DNA from: Granulicatella sp041433555 | GTDB taxonomy: Bacteria; Bacillota; Bacilli; Lactobacillales; Aerococcaceae | Assembly: GCF_041433555.1 (NCBI RefSeq) | Contig: NZ_JAPWBR010000002.1 | Span: forward strand, 62,001 to 126,000 | Direction of reading: 5' to 3' | DNA length: 64,000 nt | In this document: positions 9,197-17,876 of the stretch, piece after piece | Numbering within the stretch: the stretch's first letter is position 1 | Layout of the letters: every line of letters begins with the position of its first letter | Notes under the pieces: model-generated | What the model was told of the DNA's origin: nothing | Databases searched by the model: none | What the model saw: only the letters and a program-made list of their open reading frames with translations | Made by a program: the position numbers and the translations under genes

Positions 9197-9225
9197 ATTT
9201 TATCCTAATTGAGAACGATTCGCAA
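9197..9225 (-). promoter_or_regulatory. Promoter of the suf operon
   Basis: Minus strand TTGCGA (9220-9225), 17 bases, TAAAAT (9197-9202). The spacer carries an imperfect dyad TGAGAACGATTCGCA overlapping the -35, a possible regulator site; which regulator cannot be told from sequence. Confidence 0.6.
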
Positions 9226-9256
9226 ATAGCCGCGCTTTGAAATCGTGTAATAATGC

Positions 9257-9285
9257 TTTTCATTTTCATGAAAATGAGGTATGAT
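9257..9285 (+). promoter_or_regulatory. Promoter with 16-bp palindrome ahead of the C26 peptidase
   Basis: TTTTCA (9257-9262), 17 bases, TATGAT (9280-9285). The perfect palindrome CATTTTCATGAAAATG (9261-9276) lies almost wholly in the spacer, as expected for an operator. Confidence 0.55.
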
Positions 9286-9311
9286 GGAACATATTTTTAA
9301 AAGAAAGGCTG

Positions 9312-10061
9312 ATGCACATGCAAACTTATCCACTTATTGGTATTGCAGGAAATCATCGCCAAGATAACACGGAAGAAGATCGCTACATTTTATCGTATGC
9401 GCCACATGGTTTTGTCCGTGGTCTTGAAAAAGCAAAAGCGATTCCTGTCATCATTCCCATCAGTAACCCAGAATTAGCAAAAGAATTCATCTCACGGGTT
9501 GATGGACTTCTATTAGCGGGTGGACAAGACGTTTCTCCATTGTTGTACGGTGAAGAACCGCACTTAAACCTGGCACGTACTTATCCTGCTCGTGATGCGT
9601 TTGAAATTGAGCTCATTAAAGAAGCTTATAGACAACGCAAACCAATCTTTGCAGTGTGTCGTGGCTTACAAATTCTAAACGTCGCTCTTGGTGGAACACT
9701 CTACCAAGATATCGAATCACAATACGAAAATATTTCTGTGAAACATACACAAAAAACAATGCCAAGCCAACCAACACATACGATTCAAATCGCAAGTGGC
9801 AGCGAGCTTTCTCGCGTTCTTGGAACAACGACCCCAGTGAACTCTTACCACCACCAAGCGGTTAAACAATTGGCCTCTGACTTTGTTCCAGTTGCTTGGA
9901 GTACGGATGGACTGATCGAAGCGTTCGAATCTAAATCTAAGGACCAAAGTGTAGTTGCTGTTCAATGGCATCCTGAATTATTAATTGAAGATAGCAATGT
10001 GATGCAAGGTTTATTTGATAACTTTGTGGAGCGTGTCATTCGATTCAAACAAAATGCATAA
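9312..10061 (+). CDS. Gamma-glutamyl-gamma-aminobutyrate hydrolase family protein (peptidase C26)
   Basis: 249 residues, class I glutamine amidotransferase-like fold. The catalytic triad is visible: Cys in PIFAVCRGLQILNVALGG (about 117), and His/Glu in VQWHPELL (about 224-226). DGLLLAGGQDVSP and NSYHHQAVKQL are also typical of PuuD-like enzymes, which hydrolyse gamma-glutamyl amides. The start could be ATG 9312 or, with better spacing from AAGAAAGG, ATG 9318 (MQTYPLIGIAG). Stands alone, divergent from suf. Confidence 0.88.
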   Translation: MHMQTYPLIGIAGNHRQDNTEEDRYILSYAPHGFVRGLEKAKAIPVIIPISNPELAKEFISRVDGLLLAGGQDVSPLLYGEEPHLNLARTYPARDAFEIELIKEAYRQRKPIFAVCRGLQILNVALGGTLYQDIESQYENISVKHTQKTMPSQPTHTIQIASGSELSRVLGTTTPVNSYHHQAVKQLASDFVPVAWSTDGLIEAFESKSKDQSVVAVQWHPELLIEDSNVMQGLFDNFVERVIRFKQNA

Positions 10062-10062
10062 T

Positions 10063-10107
10063 AAAAACAACGAGTTTCTCAAATTTAGAAAAACTCGTTG
10101 TTTTTTA
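10063..10107. terminator. Bidirectional terminator between convergent genes
   Basis: AACAACGAGTTT (10066-10077) pairs with AAACTCGTTGTT (10091-10102), with T runs on both outgoing strands. Serves the C26 gene (+) and the acyltransferase (-). Confidence 0.85.
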
Positions 10108-10109
10108 TT

Positions 10110-11123
10110 CTATAATGAAATTTTTTTCAACAACTTGTTAATGAACCATGCAAAAGAAATACTAAATATCAGCACTAGTGCTGTGTATACCATATCATTG
10201 ATTGTAGAGCTGACAAAGTACTTACCAAAGATAGCCATAAACAGCCCATGAATCATATATAATTCAAAGGAGATTTTCCCTATAAAATTTAAGTATTTAT
10301 TGTCAAAGTTAAATTTCTTAATGAAAAGCAGAAAATAGAATGTAAAAATAACATTATCTATATTAGCAATCAAAGCATAGCTGTAACTATCCACGATATT
10401 TAGTTTAGAGATTATGAAATCATAACGATGAGAGATAAATAACAGTATGGTAAAGAGAATTAATAGAGCAAAATAATGATTATTTACAAATGAATCAATT
10501 TTATTTTTATATTTCGCCCATAATAACCCTACTGCGAAAGGTAAAGAACTGTTATACCACCAAAAACCATAATTCAACTGTATCGCTACAAAAATATAAC
10601 ATAATATAAGTAGTAAATTTATAAATATAGCTACCTCAGATTTTTTAAACAATTTAAACGATACATAAAAGAATAAATACATTAATATAATGATATTGAC
10701 GAACCATCCATTAATAATTATTGTACTTCCTTTTAAAAATAGATTTATAAAGTACTCAATATTAATGGTTTGACCATTCGCTACTCTATATACTAGATAT
10801 ATCAAAGAAATAAAAAGAAATGGCACTAAAATTCTGGACAATCGTTTATATAGAAATCCATTCATATAATTAGGCTTATGTTCATTCTGATAATAGAGCC
10901 CATATCCTGATAAAAAGAAAAATATCGAAACAATATAAGTTCCCATATATGCAAAATTTGAAAATTCACTTCCAGTTGTGACCCATTGTGACAAATGATG
11001 GAAGATGATTCCTAATGCTAGAAATCCTTTTAATCCTAACGTAGATTTTACACCTAAATAATCATCATTCATCGGTAGTAGATAAATTAGTACTGCTATA
11101 AAAAATAAAATTATTATATCCAT
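10110..11123 (-). CDS. Acyltransferase 3 family membrane protein
   Basis: About 337 residues with roughly ten hydrophobic segments. The start ATG (MDIIILFFIAVLIYLLP) has AGGAG 7 bases upstream. GLKGFLALGIIFHHLSQW matches the conserved HH-containing first membrane motif of acyltransferase 3 proteins, and FFLSGYGLYY the second. These enzymes acylate cell-surface sugars or peptidoglycan; there is no C-terminal SGNH domain. Base composition is markedly more AT-rich than the neighbours and codon use is skewed to A/T third positions, so recent transfer is plausible. Substrate unknown. Confidence 0.85.
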   Translation of the reverse strand: MDIIILFFIAVLIYLLPMNDDYLGVKSTLGLKGFLALGIIFHHLSQWVTTGSEFSNFAYMGTYIVSIFFFLSGYGLYYQNEHKPNYMNGFLYKRLSRILVPFLFISLIYLVYRVANGQTINIEYFINLFLKGSTIIINGWFVNIIILMYLFFYVSFKLFKKSEVAIFINLLLILCYIFVAIQLNYGFWWYNSSLPFAVGLLWAKYKNKIDSFVNNHYFALLILFTILLFISHRYDFIISKLNIVDSYSYALIANIDNVIFTFYFLLFIKKFNFDNKYLNFIGKISFELYMIHGLFMAIFGKYFVSSTINDMVYTALVLIFSISFAWFINKLLKKISL

Positions 11124-11204
11124 CTTATTACTCCTATGCACACATCTATTATTAACGTATCCTTTTTTGAAGACTCTCTAACCTTTGATATATAGAATAT
11201 TAGA

Positions 11205-11250
11205 AATAGAGAAACGCCATAACCATACAAATGATTATGGCGTTTCCGTA
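11205..11250 (-). terminator. Hairpin downstream of the gcvH-like gene
   Basis: Perfect 12-bp stem GAAACGCCATAA (11211-11222) with TTATGGCGTTTC (11235-11246). Only a weak T-rich tail on the minus strand, so it may be an inefficient terminator. Confidence 0.6.
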
Positions 11251-11293
11251 AATACGTTTAATCTCTATATAAATATTTCTTTTAAATGTAGCT

Positions 11294-11659
11294 TTATTTC
11301 ACTTCACATTGGTCACATGGAAGGTCTTCGTCTAATAAAGCGTTAAATTCCGCTTCGTCTACTCCATTTAAACGAACAATCCAGTTCTTCGCTTCTGCTA
11401 ATTCATTTAAGAATTCTGGATTCTCTTCAAGTTCATCATGGAAAGCCACGACAGTTCCGCTTAGTGGAGCTAGTAATTCAGTCACTGCTTTTGCAGCTTC
11501 GACACTAATAATCGAATCTTCTGGAGAAACGGATTCACTTTTTAGTAATTCAACAAAGCTCACGTCTCCAAGATCATCTTGACCCTTTGGTGAAAGACCA
11601 ATCACATATTCTGAACCGTCTTGTTTAATCCATAATCCATTTTCACTATATTTTTTCAT
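11294..11659 (-). CDS. gcvH: Glycine cleavage system H-like (lipoyl carrier) protein
   Basis: 121 residues from ATG (MKKYSENGLWIKQDG). The lipoylation site is visible as SVEAAKAVTELLAPLSGTVV, matching the ExxKA motif, in the barrel-like GcvH fold. No glycine cleavage P, T or L genes are nearby, so it probably acts as a lipoyl relay/carrier rather than in glycine catabolism, as known for GcvH in Gram-positives. The C-terminus ends in an unusual DLPCDQCEVK with a CxxC. It follows the yusI-like gene immediately, the same pairing as yusH-yusI in Bacillus. Confidence 0.85.
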   Translation of the reverse strand: MKKYSENGLWIKQDGSEYVIGLSPKGQDDLGDVSFVELLKSESVSPEDSIISVEAAKAVTELLAPLSGTVVAFHDELEENPEFLNELAEAKNWIVRLNGVDEAEFNALLDEDLPCDQCEVK

Positions 11660-11660
11660 C

Positions 11661-12014
11661 TTATCTCTTCCATTTCTCTTCGTAAACTTCTTCTTTAAAA
11701 CCGAATGTAGCTTCGCCATTATCCAACACAAGTGGACGTTTGATAAGCATGCCATTCCTAGCGAGCAACTCTGAAGCTTCTTTATCGCTCATTTCAGGAA
11801 GTTTATCTTTTAGGCCAAGTGAGCGATACAATTCACCACTCGTATTTGCCATTTTCTTCCACTCTAAATTTTGAGCCTTTTTAATTTTCAATAGTTCTTT
11901 GGCTGTTGGTGGAGTTTCACGAATGTCTTTTTGTTCAAAGGTTACATCATTTAACTCGAACCATTTTAACGCCTTTTTACAAGTCGTACATTTTGGGTGA
12001 ACATATACAATCAT
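11661..12014 (-). CDS. ArsC/Spx-family thioredoxin-fold protein (YusI-like)
   Basis: 117 residues. The N-terminal CTTC motif (MIVYVHPKCTTCKKALKWF) and RPLVLDNGEATFGF are typical of the Spx/MgsR/YusI/YffB branch of arsenate-reductase-like proteins. No ars genes are nearby, so arsenate reduction is unlikely; a thiol-related role is a family inference. The start overlaps the rodA stop by 4 bp, and the end lies 1 bp from the gcvH start, giving a rodA-yusI-gcvH transcription unit. Confidence 0.85.
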   Translation of the reverse strand: MIVYVHPKCTTCKKALKWFELNDVTFEQKDIRETPPTAKELLKIKKAQNLEWKKMANTSGELYRSLGLKDKLPEMSDKEASELLARNGMLIKRPLVLDNGEATFGFKEEVYEEKWKR

Positions 12015-13258
12015 TTTCCATCCTCCTGACGTAAACGTAGCATTGTCGCATCTTGTTGATTCGCTCCAAATGCAGCATCTTCATCTTCAAAAATTGTACT
12101 CTTGAAGTGATAACGCATCGACATAATGAGGCCAATCCCCATCATATTTCCAAGTAAGCTTGATCCCCCTTGAGATATGAACGGTAATGGAATCCCCGTT
12201 AATGGTAAGAGTCCGATTGTCATCCCGATATTTTCAACCACGTGGAATAAAATCATCATGATAACGCCGGTTGCGATATACGTATAAAACTCATTTTTCG
12301 TATCGAAGCAGACACGAATCATTTGATAAATCAAAATAAAGTAAATAGCGATTAGGAATGTTCCGCCTAAGAATCCGAAGTTCTCTCCGATTGTCGCAAA
12401 GATTAAGTCGGACTCACGAACTGGTACATATACATCAGATACGCCGAACCCTTTCCCAAGCATTCTCCCTGAACCAATAGCCTTCAAGCTTTGGAATAAT
12501 TGGTATCCATTTCCGCCTTGGTCTCCATATGGATCTAACCATGAATCGATACGCGCAAATTGGTAATTTTTAAATCCAATATTTAATAAGATTTGACGGT
12601 TGTACACTACTAAGTAAATAAGGAGTGCTCCGATTAATCCAACAACAATAATAATTGGGAGTAGGATTTTCCAGCTAATCCCTGACATAATCAGAACTCC
12701 ACCTAGAATCATTAAGAATACAAGTGTTGTCCCTAAGTCATTTTGCAAGATAACGAGCACTAACGCTGGTGCTGCCCATAAAATCAATTTGACGAATAGT
12801 TGCCAGTCTGTTTGATTCGTCTTATATTTCGTCTTCATATTATGAGAAGTGGCTACTTTTGCCAAAATCAAAATATAGAAGATTTTCACGACCTCAGAAG
12901 GCTGGAATGAAAAAGTTCCAAATCTGAACCAACTCTTCGCACCTGTATCCGCAAATGTCGCGCGGTCATAGAAAAACAGAACGGCGAGTAGCATGAGGAG
13001 TCCAAAGATATAGCCCCAAGTTGTCAGTTTCCATAACTGCTCCGAATCGAATTGCATAATGACGACAATCGCCACAACCCCTACCATGTACCATACAACT
13101 TGCATGAGTACCATTCGAAGAGAGCTATTTCCAGCGATTAAATACGTTGTCGAGAATAAAGTTGCGATACTAATAAATGCTAATAATAATACAGGAAGGA
13201 TGACGCCATAGTCGATTCGTGAATCTTTATCGTCATACATTAAGTTTTTCTTTTTCAT
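12011..13258 (-). CDS. rodA: SEDS peptidoglycan glycosyltransferase RodA/FtsW family
   Basis: 415 residues with about ten membrane helices. Polymerises lipid II together with a class B PBP during wall elongation. The C-terminal signature ENIGMTIGLLPLTGIPLPFISQGGSS is diagnostic of SEDS proteins, and the cytoplasmic loop RIDSWLDPYGDQGGNGYQ fits RodA/FtsW. No ftsZ/mur cluster is nearby, favouring RodA over FtsW. The N-terminus overlaps the end of the YihY gene by 26 bp. Confidence 0.88.
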   Translation of the reverse strand: MKKKNLMYDDKDSRIDYGVILPVLLLAFISIATLFSTTYLIAGNSSLRMVLMQVVWYMVGVVAIVVIMQFDSEQLWKLTTWGYIFGLLMLLAVLFFYDRATFADTGAKSWFRFGTFSFQPSEVVKIFYILILAKVATSHNMKTKYKTNQTDWQLFVKLILWAAPALVLVILQNDLGTTLVFLMILGGVLIMSGISWKILLPIIIVVGLIGALLIYLVVYNRQILLNIGFKNYQFARIDSWLDPYGDQGGNGYQLFQSLKAIGSGRMLGKGFGVSDVYVPVRESDLIFATIGENFGFLGGTFLIAIYFILIYQMIRVCFDTKNEFYTYIATGVIMMILFHVVENIGMTIGLLPLTGIPLPFISQGGSSLLGNMMGIGLIMSMRYHFKSTIFEDEDAAFGANQQDATMLRLRQEDGK

Positions 13259-14114
13259 CCGTTACTCCTTCAGTGTCTTTTTTCGGGTGTCTAAAGCGGT
13301 AAACAATCACATTTAACACGCCCCCTAAAATCATTACATTGGCAATAAAATACAGCCAAATCATAAATATAATCAATGTTCCAAACGCACCATTAGCCGT
13401 AAAATTGCGACCTGCGTAATGAATATAAATCGAGAATAATTGCGAAATTAATACAAAACCAATAGTGGTAAATAAGCCCCCCGGAAAAGCATACAGGAAT
13501 GACCACTTCACATTAGGAATTGAATAGTACATAAAACTCATCAATAAAAAGACGGTTCCAAATAAGATTCCCCATTTTAAAAAAGAAAGATCTAAAATAA
13601 TCGATGCTAAGTTGAGGGAGAAGAACTCACCCACTAATCTTAACACTTGTTCTCCAAAGATGAAGACAATCGACACCGCAAATACGATTAAAATAGCTGC
13701 CATCGCAATTACAACGGCAAAGAATCGTTCAAAAATAAAATTTCTTCTCACCGGTGCCCCGTATAACACGTTTAGTGAGCGTTGAATACTACTAAACATT
13801 TGAGAAGCCGGCCAGAATAAAATCACTAAACCAATAGAAAGTGCGCCCCCATTGAAGGTCCCTAAGTAATTTCGAAGAATTGGAAATAGGACTTCAGTGA
13901 TGTTGTCCGGTAAAATTGTTTCTAATGTTTTAAACATTACATCGATAGGAATAGGTAATAATGGAAGAATATTGGCAACTAGCATAACCATTGGAATAAC
14001 AGACAATAACATATAGTAAGCCATCGCTGCTGATTCAACACCAATATTAACATGCATTAAATCTTCTTGAAAAATCTGCCATAGCTTTATTCCAAACTTT
14101 TTTAGTCGTTGCAC
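13233..14114 (-). CDS. YihY/BrkB family inner membrane protein
   Basis: About 293 residues; the GTG start at 14114 sits 9 bases after AAAGGAG, whereas the longer frame (TTG 14150) includes the ribosome site itself. Six membrane segments. AAMAYYMLLSVIPMVMLVANILP and FGTLIIFMIWLYFIANVMILGGVLNVIVY are hallmark stretches of the YihY/UPF0761 family. Function unknown in general; the old name ribonuclease BN is wrong for this family. Partly overlaps rodA, so probably co-transcribed. Confidence 0.9.
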   Translation of the reverse strand: MQRLKKFGIKLWQIFQEDLMHVNIGVESAAMAYYMLLSVIPMVMLVANILPLLPIPIDVMFKTLETILPDNITEVLFPILRNYLGTFNGGALSIGLVILFWPASQMFSSIQRSLNVLYGAPVRRNFIFERFFAVVIAMAAILIVFAVSIVFIFGEQVLRLVGEFFSLNLASIILDLSFLKWGILFGTVFLLMSFMYYSIPNVKWSFLYAFPGGLFTTIGFVLISQLFSIYIHYAGRNFTANGAFGTLIIFMIWLYFIANVMILGGVLNVIVYRFRHPKKDTEGVTDEKEKLNV

Positions 14115-14259
14115 GACCTTCCTCTCCTTTCCTTTAAAACCTAGACACAATACTCTTATTATATCTTATTTATTGTATCATAATTGCCTCCTTTTTTCTT
14201 GTTGAAAGAAGTGATTTTTACGCTTTCTAAAAAAATTAATCGTTCTCCTTCTCTCCACA

Positions 14260-14336
14260 AAAAAATCCCAAAATTCACTTATAAGTGAATTTTGGAATCC
14301 TGACATCAAAAAAAGAGGATGCAAGCATCCTCTTTT
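14260..14336 (-). terminator. Tandem terminators after NADH oxidase
   Basis: On the minus strand a GC-rich hairpin (AAGAGGATGC / GCATCCTCTT, 14313-14334) is followed by a T run. A second perfect palindromic stem comes next (13-bp arms 14268-14280 and 14283-14295), again followed by T residues. Confidence 0.85.
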
Positions 14337-14346
14337 CTAAAAGTTA

Positions 14347-15705
14347 TTATTTACCTTCTGCTAATACGCGTTCTTGTTCAACAGCAGCTTGTCCTAAGAT
14401 GTTTAAATAGTTCCATGGACGGTCGAATACTGGTTGGAAGAAGAAGTCTACATAAGCTAAGTCTTCGATTGTCATTTTGTTTTGGATTGCTAATGACAAT
14501 GTGTTTGCAGAAGCTGTACAGTCGTATTTAGACATTACTTGTCCACCTACGATACGGTTTGTACCTACTTCGTAAACTAATTTCATGTAGATTTTTTCGT
14601 ATGTTGGCATGAATTCTGGACGGTGGTTATCTACCACGTATACAGAACGTACATCTAATCCAAAGTGAGGTGCGCTACCTACGTTAACCCCAGTTGAACC
14701 AATGTTCCATCCGAATAAGTGTAATCCAGATGTTGATTGAGTTCCACGGTATTTCACTTTGTGACCGTTGATGTTTTTACCTACTAATGAACCCATACGT
14801 ACAGCGTTAGTTGCTAATGGAATGTATGCATGTCCTTCGTTAGGGTTGTAGTTAACAGCACAGCTGTCTCCTGCAGCATATACATCTTTAACAGATGTTT
14901 CCATGTAGTCATTAACGATGATAGCACCGTTAGGCATAGTTTCTAATTGGTCTTTCACTAAGTCGTTGTTTGGACGGAAACCAACACATAAGATAACCAT
15001 GTCAGCTTCGTATTCGCCACCTGAAGTTACAACTTTGTTTACAACGCCGTTTTCGCCTTCGAATGATTTAACCATTTCGTTTAAGCGAACTTGTACGCCA
15101 CGTGCACGTAAGTCTTCTTCTAAGATATCAGTGAATTCTGGGTCTAAGTATTTGTTTAAGATACGGTCTAAACCGTCTACTAATGTTACTTCTTTACCTT
15201 CTAATGCAAAAGCTTCAACTAATTCGATACCGATGTATCCACCACCGACAACAACGATTTTCTTCTTGTCGTTTTTCTTAGCAAAGATTTCTTTTGCTTG
15301 GTTGTAGTTTTTACATAATTGAACGTTTTCTAATTCACGTCCTGGAATTGGAGGAAGAATTGGCCATGATCCAGTTGTAAGTACTAATTTGTCAAATGAA
15401 TCAGTCTTTTCTTCGCCTGTCTTTAAGTCTTTTACTGTTAATGTTTTACCAACAGTATCGATGCTTGTTACATCGTGTTCCATACGAACAGTAGCTCCTA
15501 ATGAAGCTAATTCTTCTGGACTAGAATAGAATAGTCCTTGAGGGTCTTTAACAACTCCTCCTACGTATAAGGCAATCCCACAAGATAAGAATGAAACATT
15601 ATCATTTCTTTCGTATACAACGACTTCTGTTCCTGGATTGTCATTTAAAATTGTTTTAACTGCAGCAGTACCCGCATGAGTACATCCAACTACTACAACT
15701 TTCAT
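14347..15705 (-). CDS. nox: NADH oxidase (H2O-forming), FAD-dependent
   Basis: 452 residues. Reduces O2 to water with NADH, regenerating NAD+ in fermenting lactic acid bacteria. N-terminal FAD-binding KVVVVGCTHAGTAAV, redox-active Cys in SFLSCGIALYVGG (about 43), NADH-binding GGGYIGIELVEAF, second FAD motif VYAAGDSCAV, and the C-terminal dimerisation domain ending FFFQPVFDRPWNYLNIL. The single active Cys separates it from CoA-disulfide reductases only by degree; water-forming Nox is the best call. Monocistronic. Confidence 0.93.
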   Translation of the reverse strand: MKVVVVGCTHAGTAAVKTILNDNPGTEVVVYERNDNVSFLSCGIALYVGGVVKDPQGLFYSSPEELASLGATVRMEHDVTSIDTVGKTLTVKDLKTGEEKTDSFDKLVLTTGSWPILPPIPGRELENVQLCKNYNQAKEIFAKKNDKKKIVVVGGGYIGIELVEAFALEGKEVTLVDGLDRILNKYLDPEFTDILEEDLRARGVQVRLNEMVKSFEGENGVVNKVVTSGGEYEADMVILCVGFRPNNDLVKDQLETMPNGAIIVNDYMETSVKDVYAAGDSCAVNYNPNEGHAYIPLATNAVRMGSLVGKNINGHKVKYRGTQSTSGLHLFGWNIGSTGVNVGSAPHFGLDVRSVYVVDNHRPEFMPTYEKIYMKLVYEVGTNRIVGGQVMSKYDCTASANTLSLAIQNKMTIEDLAYVDFFFQPVFDRPWNYLNILGQAAVEQERVLAEGK

Positions 15706-15930
15706 GTATTTTCCTCCTATAAACCTGTTTGTTTATTTGTGCTAGATAAGAATTATTATTATCTATACCTCTATATGGTACACATTACACCCTAAAAAAG
15801 CAAACGATATCATTTGGTGAAAATGTTAATTTTTTCTCGTTTTTTCAATCATTTCCAACTGTTCATTATCGGTGGCCATTTTCACGTTTCTTTATTCTAA
15901 ATGAGAACAGTTATCGTTATTTCATCATTA

Positions 15931-15966
15931 AAAAAAACTCTACTCCGTATTACTACGGAATAGAGC
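15931..15966 (-). terminator. Terminator of the DUF2130 gene
   Basis: CTCTACTCCGTA (15938-15949) pairs with TACGGAATAGAG (15954-15965) with one internal mismatch; T run on the minus strand. The remainder of the 15706-15930 gap is the nox upstream region, AT-rich, with nothing else recognised. Confidence 0.85.
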
Positions 15967-15973
15967 TTTGTAT

Positions 15974-17305
15974 TTAGGATTCGTCCGAGTTTAGCTCTTC
16001 AAAGCGTTGTTTCATCGTCGGATTGTTCTTCACGAGTTTCTTCACGGTTAGGTCTTCCGCTTTATTATTGGCTAGGCGTAAATTATTTTCAGAAGAAAGC
16101 AATGCGGCTTTTGTCTTCTCCAGACTCTTAATCGTCTTGTCGATTTCATCAATGGCCGATTGGAATTTCTTACTTGCAAGTTCATAATTACGCGCAAATC
16201 CTTTTTTGAAGGTCTCAAGGTCTTCTTCAAAATGCGTAATATCAATATGTTGGTCACGCATCAAGGCTAACTCTTGTTTATATTGCAACGAATTTAATGC
16301 GGCATTACGAAGCAAAGTAATGATTGGAATAAAGAACTGTGGACGCACCACATACATTTTCGGATATTGGTAGGACACATCTACAATCCCTGTATTATAG
16401 AGTTCATTATCCGCTTCAAGTAAGCTCACGAGAATTGCGTATTCGCATTGTTTTTCATGACGGTCTTTATCCAACTCTTTAAAGAAGTGTTCGTTTTTCT
16501 TCTTCGTTGCTGTCTCGTCATTTTCGTTTTTCATTTCAAACATGATGGATAGAATTTCAATGCCATTCTCATCATATTCACGGTAGATATAGTCACCCTT
16601 GCTTCCCGTTTTGGCATCATTGTCCTTGCCAAATTCTGCGCGCGGGAATGCGGTCATGCGAAGACGATTAAATTCGATTTCGCAATGTTGTTCAAGGCTT
16701 TCTCCCACCATCTTCGTTGATTGTTTCGCCTTGAAATCTTTATAGAACGCAATCGCTTCGTCTTTTGCCTTTAACTCTAATTCGAATTGGTCTTTCTTTG
16801 AACGTAATTCTAATTCGTATTTTTCTTTTAGGGCCGTTTGTTGCACTTCTTGTTCTTTTTGTTGTAACTCTTTTTCTTGTTTCAATTCAAGAATCGTACG
16901 TTCTTTCGCGTGTAAATCTTCTTGGAATTTTTGTGACAATTCTACTTCTTTGAATTGGAGTTGTTGTTTTAATTGGTCCAATTCTGCTTGGAGTGCACTA
17001 AATTCTTTCTCTTTTTGATGGAGTGCTTCTTGCACATTCTTTTCTTCTTTAACATCCGCATTCTTCAATGCTAATTCAAGCGAAAGAATCTTCTGTTCAA
17101 AGTTCGCACGTTCCTCATCATATAGACGCTTTTCTTGCTCTTTTGCGAGTGCCTTTTCCGTCTCAAATTGTTTCTTCGCAAATTCCAACTGCTTATGAAC
17201 ATCCTCTGCAAATTCCTTATTGCGTACTTGACTCACAATATCTGCATACGAGTTCTCATCAATCGTAAAGACCGTTTGGCAATATGGACATTTAATTTCG
17301 TTCAT
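15974..17305 (-). CDS. DUF2130 domain-containing protein
   Basis: 443 residues. The N-terminal CPYCQTVFTIDE looks like half a zinc knuckle, followed by a long charged coiled coil (about 30-190, rich in K, E, Q) and the DUF2130 domain (about 200-350) with KNDAKTGSKGDYIYREYDENGIEILSIMFEMKNE-type residues, where D, E and K residues recall a restriction-endonuclease-like core. The C-terminus is again helical. Function not established for the family; nucleic-acid cleavage is an inference. Single gene between terminators. Confidence 0.85.
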   Translation of the reverse strand: MNEIKCPYCQTVFTIDENSYADIVSQVRNKEFAEDVHKQLEFAKKQFETEKALAKEQEKRLYDEERANFEQKILSLELALKNADVKEEKNVQEALHQKEKEFSALQAELDQLKQQLQFKEVELSQKFQEDLHAKERTILELKQEKELQQKEQEVQQTALKEKYELELRSKKDQFELELKAKDEAIAFYKDFKAKQSTKMVGESLEQHCEIEFNRLRMTAFPRAEFGKDNDAKTGSKGDYIYREYDENGIEILSIMFEMKNENDETATKKKNEHFFKELDKDRHEKQCEYAILVSLLEADNELYNTGIVDVSYQYPKMYVVRPQFFIPIITLLRNAALNSLQYKQELALMRDQHIDITHFEEDLETFKKGFARNYELASKKFQSAIDEIDKTIKSLEKTKAALLSSENNLRLANNKAEDLTVKKLVKNNPTMKQRFEELNSDES

Positions 17306-17375
17306 CGAACCCCTCCTTTTTATTTCTATTTCATTCTATCACAATATCGAATTTGAGCACAGACCCAAAATAAAT

Positions 17376-17395
17376 CATTACCATATATGGTAATG
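17376..17395. repeat. 20-bp perfect palindrome upstream of the DUF2130 gene
   Basis: CATTACCATATATGGTAATG reads the same on both strands. It lies 71 bases upstream of the DUF2130 start codon and could be an operator. It resembles the palindrome at 58951-58970. Confidence 0.55.
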
Positions 17396-17409
17396 AACTA
17401 TTTTTTTGC

Positions 17410-17446
17410 ATGCAAAAACTCTCCGCGAATCACTTTCACGGAGAGT
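17410..17446 (-). terminator. Terminator of the thioredoxin-like gene
   Basis: ACTCTCCG (17418-17425) pairs with CGGAGAGT (17439-17446), followed by TTTTT on the minus strand. Confidence 0.75.
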
Positions 17447-17461
17447 CTCACTTTACATTTA

Positions 17462-17803
17462 TTATCCAATAAAGGCTTTGATTTGTTCCACACTTTGTGA
17501 TGAGTCACAAACCACACGTACTTCGCCATCACGAGCGACTAATAAACCAGGTACTGTTGGCATATTGTATTTCGCACGGAAAGCTGCTAAAGATTCGCTA
17601 GCTCTATCTTCTGAATTGATGAAGTACATTTCTTTCCCTAATGCTTCACGCACTTCGTTGATTTTTGGAGCAAAGCGACGGCAGTATGGGCAAGTTGGAC
17701 GTCCTACGAAAAGAACGACTTCCTTTCCTTCTGCGATTAACGCTTCTACTTTTTCTGCTGATGTTTCCACAAATTGGCTTACTTCTTTTTCAAATTGTTC
17801 CAT
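17462..17803 (-). CDS. Thioredoxin-family protein with CPYC site
   Basis: 113 residues from ATG (MEQFEKEVSQF), which follows GGAGGG at 6 bases. The thioredoxin fold has active site RPTCPYCRRFAP (about 45-48) and cis-proline MPTVPGLLV. It resembles the small thioredoxin-like proteins once labelled bacteriocin transport accessory proteins in Lactobacillales; no bacteriocin genes are present. Likely a cytoplasmic disulfide reductase; partner unknown. Confidence 0.85.
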   Translation of the reverse strand: MEQFEKEVSQFVETSAEKVEALIAEGKEVVLFVGRPTCPYCRRFAPKINEVREALGKEMYFINSEDRASESLAAFRAKYNMPTVPGLLVARDGEVRVVCDSSQSVEQIKAFIG

Positions 17804-17841
17804 GATATTCCCTCCATTCATTTTCCTTCATTATGACAACG

Positions 17842-17876
17842 AAAAAAGAGTAGCGCAACAAATGTGCCTACTCTTT
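17842..17876 (-). terminator. Terminator overlapping the end of the 17868 gene
   Basis: AAAGAGTAG (17845-17853) pairs with CTACTCTTT (17868-17876); T run on the minus strand. The stop codon of the small membrane protein lies in the stem. Confidence 0.75.

Noticed and set aside
9203..9225. Fur or PerR box in the suf promoter
   Set aside because: The dyad TGAGAACGATTCGCA is imperfect and fits neither consensus well enough to name a regulator.
11661..12014. True arsenate reductase
   Set aside because: Belongs to the Spx/YusI-like branch with a CxxC and no ars operon; arsenic function not supported.
14918..15307. 129-residue open frame on + within nox
   Set aside because: Antisense shadow of the well-supported NADH oxidase gene.
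15706..15930. Rex site upstream of nox
   Set aside because: No TTGTGA...TCACAA-type palindrome was found in this interval.
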